DNA of 46,192 nt, from NCBI GenBank assembly GCA_009731375.1, contig BJOX01000031.1, forward strand, positions 371,034-417,225, in the 5' to 3' direction. The notes beneath the pieces are model-generated. The model saw only the letters and a list, made by a program, of their open reading frames with translations, had not been told where the DNA came from and ran no database searches. Positions 12,736 to 24,122 of this stretch are shown here, piece by piece. A program made the translations under genes and the position numbers. The DNA comes from Paulinella micropora. Taxonomy: Eukaryota > Cercozoa > Imbricatea > Euglyphida. Position 1 is the stretch's first letter; every line of letters starts with the position of its first letter.

Positions 12736-13540
12736 GAAAAAAAAAGGGGGGGGGGGGGGGGGGGNNNNNNNNNNNNNNNNNNNNNNNNNNNNNNNNNNNN
12801 NNNNNNNNNNNNNNNNNNNNNNNNNNNNNNNNNNNNNNNNNNNNNNNNNNNAAAAAAAAAAAAAAAAAAAAAAAAAGAAGAAGTCAATATTAATCAGCCA
12901 ATATAAATCCAGACAATATATCAATCAACCGTCTTATGTTATATAATCAATATTAATCAATATTAATATTAGTCAATATCACTCAATCCGTGCCGGGCAA
13001 TATGAACTTGACTCTGAGTTCAACTTGAATGAATATTAATCAATATTTAATGATCAACATAACTGCATCAAGTTACGACGGTGGCAGTTGATAATAAAAC
13101 GGAACGTATCATCAGTAATGAGTGGAAGTAACGGAACTCCTAAAAATAGATGTAAACGCTTGAAGAACTTGAAACATGATTAACACAATATCATAGTAAT
13201 AATTCGGCCAAGTCCGGTACCGTATTCACGGCCATGATTCATGATTCTGGATCATACTGATATTAATAATATGATCTTATTCAATATGTTTCAACCGACT
13301 TATGATTAGTATTATTAATCAATAGTATCAATACGATTCAATATTATGCTTCAATATAACTTATTCAATATTATTCAATTAGTGTTCAATTCAATATTAT
13401 TTAATATTATTCAATATTATTCAAATATATATTATTCAATATTATTTAACGTTATTATTCAATATTATTTAACGTTATCAAAAGTTATTAAACCTAATTA
13501 TTGAATATCATTAACTTGAATGTTGGTCAATATTACTCAA
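12567..13540. other. AT-rich spacer with CAATATT-type degenerate repeats
   Basis: Poly-A tracts surround a gap at 12765-12851. From 12890 the sequence is dominated by irregular repeats of TCAATATT and TTAATCAATATT. I see no gene. It may be a decayed satellite or matrix-attachment-like DNA. Confidence 0.6.
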
Positions 13541-13622
13541 GTTAATAACGGTAGGCTGATGATGATGAGAGAGAAAGAGAGAAAGAGAGAGAGAGAGAGA
13601 GAGCCTGAGAGAGCGAGAGAGA

Positions 13623-13662
<40 letters not shown>

Positions 13663-13670
13663 AAGAGCCT

Positions 13671-13709
<39 letters not shown>

Positions 13710-13999
13710 TGAGAGAGCGAGAGTGTGTGTGAGAGAGAGTGTGTGTGTGTGTGTGTGTGAGCGAGAGAGAGAGATGGATAAGAGGAGAGAGGAGAGAGGG
13801 AGAGAGGGAGAGAGGGAGGAAGGGGAAAGACATAAATGCATACATTCATGCATGCATACATACATACATACATGCATACATGCATATATGCATACATACA
13901 TACATACATACATACATACATACATACATACACACATATATGCATGCATGCATGCATGCATCATACATACAAACACACATACATGCATGCATGCATACA

Positions 14000-14033
<34 letters not shown>

Positions 14034-14240
14034 CATACAAACATACCTGCATACCTACATACCTACATACCTACATACACACATACATACATACATGCAT
14101 ACATACATACATACATACATACACATACATACATACATACATACATACATACATACATACATACATACATACACACACACATACACATACATACAGACAT
14201 ACATACATACATACATACATACATGTGCTGTCTGTCTGTG

Positions 14241-14275
<35 letters not shown>

Positions 14276-14325
14276 CCTGATCGTCTGTCTGTCTGCCTGT
14301 CTGTCTATGTGTGTGTGTGTGTGTG

Positions 14326-14391
<66 letters not shown>

Positions 14392-14729
14392 GTGTACATG
14401 TGTGTGTGTCTGTCTCTCTGTCCCTCTGTCTGCCTGTCTGTCTATGTGTGTGTGTGTGTGTCTATGTATGTATGTATGTATGTATGTATCTATGTAGTAT
14501 GTATGTATGTATGTATGTATGTCGTATGTATGTATTTATGTATTTATGTACACATGTATGTATGTATGTGTATGTATGTAAGTATGCATGTATATGTATG
14601 TATGTATGTATATGTATGTATGTATGTATGTATGTCTAGTATATCTAGTATGTATTTCTGTATGTATGTATGTATGTATGTATGTATGTATGTATGTATG
14701 TATGTATGTATGTGTATGTATGTATGTAT
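13541..14729. repeat. Composite microsatellite: GA, ACAT, GTCT, GT, ATGT
   Basis: Order: (GA)n with GT islands 13560-13832, (ACAT)n 13833-14224, (GTCT)n 14225-14310, (GT)n to about 14460, (ATGT)n to 14729. The ACAT and ATGT blocks are reverse complements of each other, so the block is a potential long inverted repeat. The ATGT end abuts the LTR of copy B. Confidence 0.95.
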
Positions 14730-14966
14730 TGTAGGCATCACCCCCCGGATAGCTGGTAAAAAGTACCTTTTCCTGGTGACAGGTGCACCAGCTTGTTTTT
14801 CAGTATTATTTGTCCGGATTGGGCCTGATGCCATTTTATTCCTAGTCTGTTGCCGTTTTCCTTTTTGGCTTCACTGAGCTAATATAACGAGACATCATTC
14901 TCATTCTTGAGGACTGTGTTTGGTTGTATTACCTACTTTTTACTAGCTATCGTTGGGTGCAATACA
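14730..14966 (+). repeat. 5' LTR of copy B (237 bp)
   Basis: Starts TGTAGGCATCACCCCCCGG and ends GGGTGCAATACA (TG...CA). It differs from the 5' LTR of copy C at about eight positions. Confidence 0.92.
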
Positions 14967-14968
14967 TT

Positions 14969-14977
14969 TGGAGTCCA
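14969..14977 (+). other. Primer-binding site of copy B
   Basis: TGGAGTCCA lies two bases after the LTR. Its complement would be a tRNA 3' end reading TGGACTCCA, meaning U at the discriminator position. I could not assign the tRNA. Confidence 0.6.
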
Positions 14978-15754
14978 CATCACTAGGGTGTGATTTCTTT
15001 CTGCTTTGCCACACATGCAACAGAGTGAATTTTCACTGACCTGTCTCACACGGGGACGTCAGACGAAAACAAATACTCCAACACAGCTCCCTCATAACTC
15101 TTTCACAAAACAAATAATTTGATTGGTCTCAAGCAGGTGTCTCGTACCCTCTAGCCCAATCAGTATCTGTGTGCTCACAAGGAGACATCAGATACAAACT
15201 CTCTGTCGTTCTTGCTGTTCTCACACAGAGACCAAGAAGAAGGAGGTGGACAGAAGAGTGAAGGAACACACACAAAACACAAACAAGCATAGGGACAGGA
15301 GCACAACACTCTACCCTTCTAGTTTGTGCATTTATCTGCATTATCTCACACATACGTCAGAGTATTTTTGCAAATCTCTGATCGTTTTCTAAAGGTAGGT
15401 CTGAGAACCTATCCGACCGACTGTCGACTTCTCAAGGAGAGCTTTTCTAGCTTCTCTATTACTATCTGTGTGTAGGTCCAAGTGCCTCATACTAGATACA
15501 ATATAGAAAAGAAGGAGGAGAAAGTAATCTGAGTAAGGAGAACAAGAAATCGGAGAAAGTCTCAAAGACTATTTTTCTCAAACAAAAACAAACATACAAA
15601 CAGTGTTTCATAGAGGACAGGGAATCTTATCCTACCCTCTCTATTAGTTTCTCTCTTCACTAGTCAATCGACTGAAGGAGGAACAGAACACAAACGAACA
15701 AAAACCAAACATAGGAGCTGACACTGTCCTCCTGTTGATCACTACTACGACATC
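14978..15754 (+). other. 5' leader of copy B
   Basis: Untranslated leader of 777 nt, apparently identical to that of copy C (20643-21419). Short open frames in it do not look coding. Confidence 0.75.
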
Positions 15755-18450
15755 ATGTCGACAGAGACCGCCGAAGTGAGTGAATTCTCGGAGGCAGATC
15801 AAAGAAGAGAAGAAGAAGAAGCAGGAGGAGGAGGAGGAAGAGGATTGAATGAAGGAGGAGGAGGAGGATTGAATGAAGGAGGAGGAGGAGATGAAGGAGT
15901 AGGAGGAGGAGTAGAAGAGGGCTGGGATGATGAAGGAAGATATGGAGGAGACGAAGATGAAGGAGGATTTGAACAGGAAGAGACGGGAGGAGGAGGAGCA
16001 TATGGTAATCCCTTACCACCTGCCTACACGGGAGGAGGAGGACGAAAAAGGATCGACTTGATTCATAGTGATGGAGAGGAGATCACAGTGGAGGAACAAC
16101 AGTGTGTGCAAGACCACTATGACCTCACTAAAAAAGAGTTTGATAACAAGATGGGGGTAGAGAAGGACATCTATGTGTGGATCCCTCAGGATCAAAGAAG
16201 AGAGAAAAGTCTTGCTAAAAAGGATGTCTATATCCTATTATCAAACACAGCACAGCTCCTCTGCAAACTAGTCTCGGATTCAGAAGAGAGAAAGAAGATA
16301 CAGCATATCAAGTTTGGGGACACACACACCCACCTTGAATTACTCGATGCTATCTTTGGGGTGTACACTCGAACCCTGATTTGGGAACGTACATACTGCC
16401 CACGATGTGAGGGTTACCTCCAGTACACAAACCCAAGATCAACGGCCAGATTCATCGCGACTGGTCAGGAGGCAGTCGATGTAACAAAAATGAAGAACAA
16501 TCTGGGTTCGAAAAACTCGAGTGGCATATTTCATTTTTTTACAATGGAATAAAGGCCTTGGAGGAGGGGAATGCAGAGATGGAAAAAAGCATTAAGGCAG
16601 CAGGAGAAACTCATCATGTGATTGATGAGTTAGAGAAGACTGACAGAGTTCTGACCAAGATCAGACTGTTGATGGGTGCGTTACTGCATAAGGAGGCATG
16701 GAAGAGATGGATTCCTACCAAGGATCACTCTGTCCTTAAATCACTTAGTAACGCACCACCGGTCGCCAACAAAGCAGGTGTTGACCAATATGTGGAGAAA
16801 TATAATTTTCTCAGATCTGCTTCTGAATTGGTGGCCTTTATCACTCATGCTCAAAAGCTGGTGATATCTGAGAAGAAGAAGGCGAAAGAGAATGAGGAGT
16901 TCGAGAAGACGATGAGACTGGAAAGAATGAAAGCAAAAGTGAGTGGTGCAAAGACACACCCTCCGACATATTTGACCCCACCAGCTCCTGCCCCACCAGC
17001 CCCTGCACCCTCGGGCTCAACTACGGTGGTGGTCACAAACACGGAGAAGAAGGACAGACAGAACATCATAAATGCCTTCAAGGGGAAGAAAGGAGGAGTG
17101 GCAAGTCTCATGCTATATGCCAAGACGAGCTCAGACAAAGACTCTGATGCTTCGCTTTTGAGCAAGCTCAAAGAGATCAATGCCTGCATGAAGGCTTTTC
17201 CTTGCGACGAAACGCAGGAATACGAGGCCCTTGTTACTGTTTTTGACCAATCTCTAGTCTCGGAGGGATTTGATCTGACACAGTACAAGTTTTTGAGAAA
17301 GAAGGAGGAGATTAAGAGAAACAATGCAACAGGCCTAGACGCTCAGTGTGAACTGGCGGTGGCCACACTCATTTCATATTTTCAATCTCATGGATACCAG
17401 CATCTCTGCACTGGTACTCTCATAGGATTTGAAATCTTTGAGACAGTGGCGATGAGTTTGAGGAGTGCTGTTGGCTTGGCGGCGACCCTTACGGAGGTAG
17501 TTTCCTCCTATGGGCTATTCTATGGCCGCAAGTCGATCATCCTCTATTTCTTTTCGGCGTTACACACAGTTAACCCGAGTAAGCTTACTCAGCTCATACA
17601 ACAATGCTCGACGTTTAGCTCAGTGAAGTCCAAGAACTTCCTCGAGACACACGTGTTCGAAAATACGGTTCAAAGCGTTGCTCCGTCAGCACTGTTTCAA
17701 GAAGTGATGAGTGCATGCTCAAACATGGACTCGCTCACGGAGGCACATACGGCACAGGCAGGCGGTGTACCTGTTGGCGCACAAGCCACGTACACAAACA
17801 GAGTTGCCGGTTGGAAGAGACAGAGAGAGCCAGACCTGAAGACCGCATGTTGGAGGTGGTTCGCGGGCTTGCAGTGTAAGGCACAGATGGAGAACAGAGA
17901 CTGCTCTTTCAATCATGATAGGCAGAACCCAACAGCAAGGGCAAATTTTCTGAGCAGGACGGAAGGCAAGGAACCGGGCCTTTTCAATATGCTTCAGATT
18001 GCCGCTGTGAACGAAGGTTGGTATGCCAATATGTGTGATGATGAGGAGTTACGAGAGGCAATCATTACCTACATGAAGAGGATGAAGGAGAAGAAGGAGG
18101 AAAGGGAGAGACAAAAGAACTTAAAGGCCTCTCAAAGAGGACGAGAAGGAGGAGCAGGAGCAGGAGGAGGAGGAGGAGGAGGAGGAGGAGGACGAGGACG
18201 AGGAACATGGAGAGGAGCCTCGAGGTGGCAGGGAACCCCTCAGAGAGGAAGAGGAGGAGGTCGGGGATATACCCCTTATGGAGGGAGAGCTGTTCGAGCT
18301 CCAGCCCCCCCACCCAGAGGAGGAGGAGGCTCGTGGGCAAGCTCCAACCCAAATTTCGGTCGAGCTCAGGCCTACAACACTGCCTCGGAGACCGATACGT
18401 CATCCTACCCGGACACTACTCAAGGTAATCGTTTCGAGGTGGTGGAATGA
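15755..18450 (+). pseudogene. gag of copy B, frameshifted
   Basis: Same protein as gag of copy C, but one A is missing near 16548 (TGGAATAAAG versus TGGAAATAAAG), which gives TAA at 16550-16552. The frame reopens at once and continues to the shared TGA at 18448-18450. About twenty substitutions relative to copy C are concentrated between about 15970 and 16680. After that the copies look identical over gag, apart from a 6-nt indel in the Gly/Arg tract near 18165. The clustered differences could be true divergence, gene conversion or low-quality reads. Confidence 0.88.
18448..18450 (+). other. gag/pol UGA (readthrough candidate), copy B
   Basis: TGA followed by CTGGAG separates gag from pol in the same frame. 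The next in-frame codons are open. Confidence 0.65.
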
Positions 18451-20395
18451 CTGGAGGGGGAAGAAGAGAGGAAGGAGAAGACTGTGAAGTTTAACCCTAA
18501 AGTCACAGTGCTTTCTAATGCTGTTGTGCAGACTGGGCCAACGCTTCCTCTATGTGAAAACAAAGATGTGGGTACACAGAGACTGCAGCCCCAAGGTAGT
18601 CTCATACCCGTTCATACAGCACGGTTACCAATGATAACTGATGCAAATAGGAAGGCGAGACTTGCGATGGAGGCGAGGAGGCCAATGGCAGACGTATCGC
18701 CTCGGCCAAGCAAACAACCACGAACAGACTCAATGTCTACGGTCGCGGCGGGTGGCGAGCAAAAAGACAATGTGTGTACTCAAGTACCACAAGACAATGT
18801 CGCTCAAATAGTAAACGCACCAGTACCGCAGAATAATAAAAATGTTAATGAGGTGAAGCAGGAGGAGAAGAAGGAGGAGTTGAAAAACTTAGAGACAAGA
18901 CTCCAAAATTTGGAACGTAAAGTTCTTGTTCTCGCAGCCAATATACACAGGCCCGATGCTCTGTGTTATACGGAACTTTATTGTGAAACATTGAAGACAA
19001 TATTAAAAGTTGGTAATGATACGATGGCGAATATTAATATTGTCGGCAGGAAGTTTTTTAATCGATACCGGGACTGGGTGGACGGAAATATGAAAAAGTC
19101 AACGGGCACTCTCAAAGGAGTGAGCAGCCGGACGGATATCACGGGAATCATCACACTGACCTTTAAATTGAAATCCGCACGAGTATACCGTATGGACCTC
19201 TATGTCGTCCCCGGTTACCACGGGTCAATATTACTATCGTATGACCAATTGGCTACGATGGGGGCTGTGATTGATTGCGCCGCACGGCGAGTGATATATG
19301 GAGTAAAAAGAGGAGAAGAGAACGATATTGATCCCTTCAACGCTACTGACTCTTATGAGGCTTATGAGCTGAGTCTAGCGACGGATCACAAAAAGATGGC
19401 CATCGCACATGAGGCACTTGAGGTGTACGTTCACCCCCATGTCGTAAGACCGGATGAACTGTCCTGGACCGACAATTGGGAATCCCAAGTGTGCACTGTC
19501 ACAGTTCCGACATGCCATTGGGACAAAAAGTCTATTGATGACTTAATCGAGAAGCGAAAGGAGGAGATTATATGTGTCGCACAAAGAAGCCCGTCGTTGG
19601 CGAGATTCGCGGAAGGAGTAGGAACAGATGTCCATATTACTAACGGATACTGTTTCCATGCGAAAGTAGGAGAAGAAAAAAGGGAGGCGTTTGTACCAAG
19701 GAGAACGGGGCGAATCCCGGATACTCCACCAGAAACTATTAAAAGTTTTATTACTGATTTCTGGGGTGACGAGCCCACGTGGCCGCGTTCACTGTCTGAA
19801 GTGAAGAAATGCTTACGGACTTTATTCGAAAATAATAAGCCGTATACTATTATCCTGCCATATAATGAGAAGGCGATATGGGCGCAGGAAATAAGGGACC
19901 GGCTTATTGATCATCCTATACCGGTACCCTCTCGCAAGCAACAGCTAGTGGTGGCTTGTCGTATGGGAACTCGTGAGCAGAGCAGTGCATACAAGCGGAA
20001 GCTCAGAGACCTCGACAAGTTGAAATTGATACCGCAAGCATTCACATGCTTTGATGGTTTTTACACCCGTAAAGCTCCTTTGCAATACGCGAGACTCATT
20101 GACATGCTGGTGGAGCTCGGTAAAGATGATGAGCCGGACACGGTCACGTATGAAAAGACGGGCCTAGATGATGTCTCGGAAGAGGACTTAGGCTTGGAGG
20201 AGGACAGAGAACCCCTCAAGCAACATAAGCAGATGTCTGATGAAGATTTTCAAGAGGCGGCGCGGAAAATATTGGAAGAAGGAGTAGGCACGGAGACGGA
20301 GAAGGAGCTTTTAAAAGCCAAATGAGAGGCGAACAAGGAAATTTTTGACCCTCGACATGCAGGTGGTGTCAAGCCTGAAGATTTCACTGCGGTTA
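18451..20395 (+). pseudogene. pol of copy B, nonsense codon and truncation
   Basis: Identical to copy C for most of its length: N-terminal region, protease-like segment with Asp-Thr-Met-Ala, and linker. Near the end it acquires several differences, including AAA-TGA-GAG at 20320-20328, where copy C has AAA-TTA-GAG. It is cut at 20395, before the reverse transcriptase. Confidence 0.88.
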
Positions 20396-20631
20396 TGTAG
20401 GCATCACCCCCCGGATAGCCGGTAAAAATACCTTTTCCTGGTGACAGGTGCACCAGCTTGTTTTTCAGTATTATTTGTCCGGATTGGACCTGATGCCATT
20501 TTATTCCTGGTCTGTTGCCGTTTTCCTTTTTGGCTTCACTGAGCTAATATAACGAGACATCATTCTCATTCTTGAGGACTGTGTTTGGTTGTATTACCGA
20601 CTTTTTACGAGCTATCGTTGGGGGCATTACA
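20396..20631 (+). repeat. 5' LTR of copy C (236 bp)
   Basis: TGTAGGCATC...GGGGCATTACA, directly joined to the truncated pol of copy B. Confidence 0.92.
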
Positions 20632-20633
20632 TT

Positions 20634-20642
20634 TGGAGTCCA
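20634..20642 (+). other. Primer-binding site of copy C
   Basis: TGGAGTCCA, two bases after the LTR, as in copies A and B. Confidence 0.62.
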
Positions 20643-21419
20643 CATCACTAGGGTGTGATTTCTTTCTGCTTTGCCACACATGCAACAGAGTGAATTTTCA
20701 CTGACCTGTCTCACACGGGGACGTCAGACGAAAACAAATACTCCAACACAGCTCCCTCATAACTCTTTCACAAAACAAATAATTTGATTGGTCTCAAGCA
20801 GGTGTCTCGTACCCTCTAGCCCAATCAGTATCTGTGTGCTCACAAGGAGACATCAGATACAAACTCTCTGTCGTTCTTGCTGTTCTCACACAGAGACCAA
20901 GAAGAAGGAGGTGGACAGAAGAGTGAAGGAACACACACAAAACACAAACAAGCATAGGGACAGGAGCACAACACTCTACCCTTCTAGTTTGTGCATTTAT
21001 CTGCATTATCTCACACATACGTCAGAGTATTTTTGCAAATCTCTGATCGTTTTCTAAAGGTAGGTCTGAGAACCTATCCGACCGACTGTCGACTTCTCAA
21101 GGAGAGCTTTTCTAGCTTCTCTATTACTATCTGTGTGTAGGTCCAAGTGCCTCATACTAGATACAATATAGAAAAGAAGGAGGAGAAAGTAATCTGAGTA
21201 AGGAGAACAAGAAATCGGAGAAAGTCTCAAAGACTATTTTTCTCAAACAAAAACAAACATACAAACAGTGTTTCATAGAGGACAGGGAATCTTATCCTAC
21301 CCTCTCTATTAGTTTCTCTCTTCACTAGTCAATCGACTGAAGGAGGAACAGAACACAAACGAACAAAAACCAAACATAGGAGCTGACACTGTCCTCCTGT
21401 TGATCACTACTACGACATC
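20643..21419 (+). other. 5' leader of copy C
   Basis: Untranslated leader between the primer-binding site and the gag start codon. It should hold packaging and dimerisation signals, but none is recognisable. It appears identical to the leader of copy B. Confidence 0.75.
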
Positions 21420-24122
21420 ATGTCGACAGAGACCGCCGAAGTGAGTGAATTCTCGGAGGCAGATCAAAGAAGAGAAGAAGAAGAAGCAGGAGGAGGAGGA
21501 GGAAGAGGATTGAATGAAGGAGGAGGAGGAGGATTGAATGAAGGAGGAGGAGGAGATGAAGGAGTAGGAGGAGGAGTAGAAGAGGGCTGGGATGATGAAG
21601 GAAGATATGGAGGAGACGAAGATGAAGGAGGATTTGAACAAGAAGAGACGGGAGGAGGAGGAGCATATGGTAATCCCTTACCACCTGCCTACACGGGAGG
21701 AGGAGGACGAAAAATGATCGACTTGATTCATAGTGATGGAGAGGAGATCACAGTGGAGGAACAACAGTGGGTGCAAGACCACTATGACCTCACTAAAAAA
21801 GAGTTTGATAACAAGATGGGGGTAGAGAAGGATACCTATGTGTGGATCCCTCAGGATCAAAGAAGAGAGAAAAGTCGTGCTAAAAAGGATGTCTATATCC
21901 TATTATCAAACACAGCACAGCTCCTCGGCAAACTGGTCTCTGATCCAGAAGAGAGAAAGAAGATACAGCATATCAAGTTTGGGGACACACACACCCACCT
22001 TGAATTACTCGATGCTATCTTTGGGGTGTACACTCAAACCCTGATTTGGGAACGTACATACGGCCCACGATGTGAGGGTTACCTCCAGTACACAAACCCA
22101 AGAGCAACGGCCAGATTCCTCGCGACTGGTCAGGAGGCAGTCGATGTAACAAAAATGAAGACCAATCTGGGTTCGAAAAACTCGAGTGGCATATTTCATT
22201 TTTTTACAATGGAAATAAAGGCCTTGGAGGAGGGGAAGGCAGAGATGGAAAAAAGCATTAAGGCAGCAGGAGAAACTCATCCTGTGATTGATGAGTTAGA
22301 GAAGACCGACAGAGTTCTGACCAAGATCAGACTGTTGATGGGTGCGTTACTGCACAAGGAGGCATGGAAGAGATGGATTCCTACCAAGGATCACTCTGTC
22401 CTTAAATCACTTAGTAACGCACCACCGGTCGCCAACAAAGCAGGTGTTGACCAATATGTGGAGAAATATAATTTTCTCAGATCTGCTTCTGAATTGGTGG
22501 CCTTTATCACTCATGCTCAAAAGCTGGTGATATCTGAGAAGAAGAAGGCGAAAGAGAATGAGGAGTTCGAGAAGACGATGAGACTGGAAAGAATGAAAGC
22601 AAAAGTGAGTGGTGCAAAGACACACCCTCCGACATATTTGACCCCACCAGCTCCTGCCCCACCAGCCCCTGCACCCTCGGGCTCAACTACGGTGGTGGTC
22701 ACAAACACGGAGAAGAAGGACAGACAGAACATCATAAATGCCTTCAAGGGGAAGAAAGGAGGAGTGGCAAGTCTCATGCTATATGCCAAGACGAGCTCAG
22801 ACAAAGACTCTGATGCTTCGCTTTTGAGCAAGCTCAAAGAGATCAATGCCTGCATGAAGGCTTTTCCTTGCGACGAAACGCAGGAATACGAGGCCCTTGT
22901 TACTGTTTTTGACCAATCTCTAGTCTCGGAGGGATTTGATCTGACACAGTACAAGTTTTTGAGAAAGAAGGAGGAGATTAAGAGAAACAATGCAACAGGC
23001 CTAGACGCTCAGTGTGAACTGGCGGTGGCCACACTCATTTCATATTTTCAATCTCATGGATACCAGCATCTCTGCACTGGTACTCTCATAGGATTTGAAA
23101 TCTTTGAGACAGTGGCGATGAGTTTGAGGAGTGCTGTTGGCTTGGCGGCGACCCTTACGGAGGTAGTTTCCTCCTATGGGCTATTCTATGGCCGCAAGTC
23201 GATCATCCTCTATTTCTTTTCGGCGTTACACACAGTTAACCCGAGTAAGCTTACTCAGCTCATACAACAATGCTCGACGTTTAGCTCAGTGAAGTCCAAG
23301 AACTTCCTCGAGACACACGTGTTCGAAAATACGGTTCAAAGCGTTGCTCCGTCAGCACTGTTTCAAGAAGTGATGAGTGCATGCTCAAACATGGACTCGC
23401 TCACGGAGGCACATACGGCACAGGCAGGCGGTGTACCTGTTGGCGCACAAGCCACGTACACAAACAGAGTTGCCGGTTGGAAGAGACAGAGAGAGCCAGA
23501 CCTGAAGACCGCATGTTGGAGGTGGTTCGCGGGCTTGCAGTGTAAGGCACAGATGGAGAACAGAGACTGCTCTTTCAATCATGATAGGCAGAACCCAACA
23601 GCAAGGGCAAATTTTCTGAGCAGGACGGAAGGCAAGGAACCGGGCCTTTTCAATATGCTTCAGATTGCCGCTGTGAACGAAGGTTGGTATGCCAATATGT
23701 GTGATGATGAGGAGTTACGAGAGGCAATCATTACCTACATGAAGAGGATGAAGGAGAAGAAGGAGGAAAGGGAGAGACAAAAGAACTTAAAGGCCTCTCA
23801 AAGAGGACGAGAAGGAGGAGCAGGAGCAGGAGGACGAGGAGGAGGAGGAGGAGGAGGAGGAGGACGAGGACGAGGAACATGGAGAGGAGCCTCGAGGTGG
23901 CAGGGAACCCCTCAGAGAGGAAGAGGAGGAGGTCGGGGATATACCCCTTATGGAGGGAGAGCTGTTCGAGCTCCAGCCCCCCCACCCAGAGGAGGAGGAG
24001 GCTCGTGGGCAAGCTCCAACCCAAATTTCGGTCGAGCTCAGGCCTACAACACTGCCTCGGAGACCGATACGTCATCCTACCCGGACACTACTCAAGGTAA
24101 TCGTTTCGAGGTGGTGGAATGA
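21420..24122 (+). CDS. gag: Gag polyprotein of copy C, CCCH-like finger and RGG tail
   Basis: 900 codons. The protein would assemble the particle and bind the element's RNA. Residues 1-90 are acidic and Gly-rich. A long, probably helical, middle holds a Pro-rich linker near residues 403-424 and the block GYQHLCTGTLIGFE near 547-560, shared with copy A. In place of the usual CCHC zinc knuckle there is C699-x8-C708-x8-C717-x3-H721, a CCCH-like spacing. A Lys/Glu-rich helix follows, and then an Arg/Gly-rich region (about 794-870) like RGG RNA-binding tails. The start ATG follows a stop-free purine-rich frame and matches copy B. The frame ends at TGA 24120-24122 and pol continues in the same frame. 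Identification as Gag rests on position and architecture, not on a recognised capsid motif. Confidence 0.88.
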   Translation: MSTETAEVSEFSEADQRREEEEAGGGGGRGLNEGGGGGLNEGGGGDEGVGGGVEEGWDDEGRYGGDEDEGGFEQEETGGGGAYGNPLPPAYTGGGGRKMIDLIHSDGEEITVEEQQWVQDHYDLTKKEFDNKMGVEKDTYVWIPQDQRREKSRAKKDVYILLSNTAQLLGKLVSDPEERKKIQHIKFGDTHTHLELLDAIFGVYTQTLIWERTYGPRCEGYLQYTNPRATARFLATGQEAVDVTKMKTNLGSKNSSGIFHFFTMEIKALEEGKAEMEKSIKAAGETHPVIDELEKTDRVLTKIRLLMGALLHKEAWKRWIPTKDHSVLKSLSNAPPVANKAGVDQYVEKYNFLRSASELVAFITHAQKLVISEKKKAKENEEFEKTMRLERMKAKVSGAKTHPPTYLTPPAPAPPAPAPSGSTTVVVTNTEKKDRQNIINAFKGKKGGVASLMLYAKTSSDKDSDASLLSKLKEINACMKAFPCDETQEYEALVTVFDQSLVSEGFDLTQYKFLRKKEEIKRNNATGLDAQCELAVATLISYFQSHGYQHLCTGTLIGFEIFETVAMSLRSAVGLAATLTEVVSSYGLFYGRKSIILYFFSALHTVNPSKLTQLIQQCSTFSSVKSKNFLETHVFENTVQSVAPSALFQEVMSACSNMDSLTEAHTAQAGGVPVGAQATYTNRVAGWKRQREPDLKTACWRWFAGLQCKAQMENRDCSFNHDRQNPTARANFLSRTEGKEPGLFNMLQIAAVNEGWYANMCDDEELREAIITYMKRMKEKKEERERQKNLKASQRGREGGAGAGGRGGGGGGGGGRGRGTWRGASRWQGTPQRGRGGGRGYTPYGGRAVRAPAPPPRGGGGSWASSNPNFGRAQAYNTASETDTSSYPDTTQGNRFEVVE
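24120..24122 (+). other. In-frame UGA between gag and pol (readthrough candidate)
   Basis: GAA-TGA-CTG-GAG-GGG-GAA. Distances from the gag start and to the pol codons are multiples of three, so gag and pol form one frame broken only by this UGA. UGA followed by CUR and a purine-rich stretch suits suppression-type expression as in gammaretroviruses. The diverged copy A keeps UGA-CUA here. Confidence 0.72.

Larger units (their letters stand above)
14730..20395 (+). mobile_element. Ty3/gypsy-type LTR retrotransposon, copy B (truncated in pol)
   Basis: LTR, leader, gag and the first third of pol, nearly identical to copy C. At 20395 it stops abruptly inside pol (just before the reverse transcriptase) and the 5' LTR of copy C starts at once. 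The missing part of B is not found after copy C. The copy carries a frameshift in gag and a nonsense codon in pol. The tandem may be a true recombination product or a join made by the assembler. Confidence 0.9.

Noticed and set aside
12595-12946. Poly-Lys and poly-Phe frames
   Set aside because: Poly-A and poly-T tracts flanking a gap.
13520-14877. Long frames over GA, CT, GT and ACAT repeats
   Set aside because: Simple-sequence frames without coding signals. The last part runs into the retrotransposon LTR.
24120-24122. UGA reassigned to an amino acid (altered genetic code)
   Set aside because: TGA also ends pol at 29934, and no in-frame TGA was needed in the LRR-kinase exons. The specific UGA-CUR context fits readthrough better.
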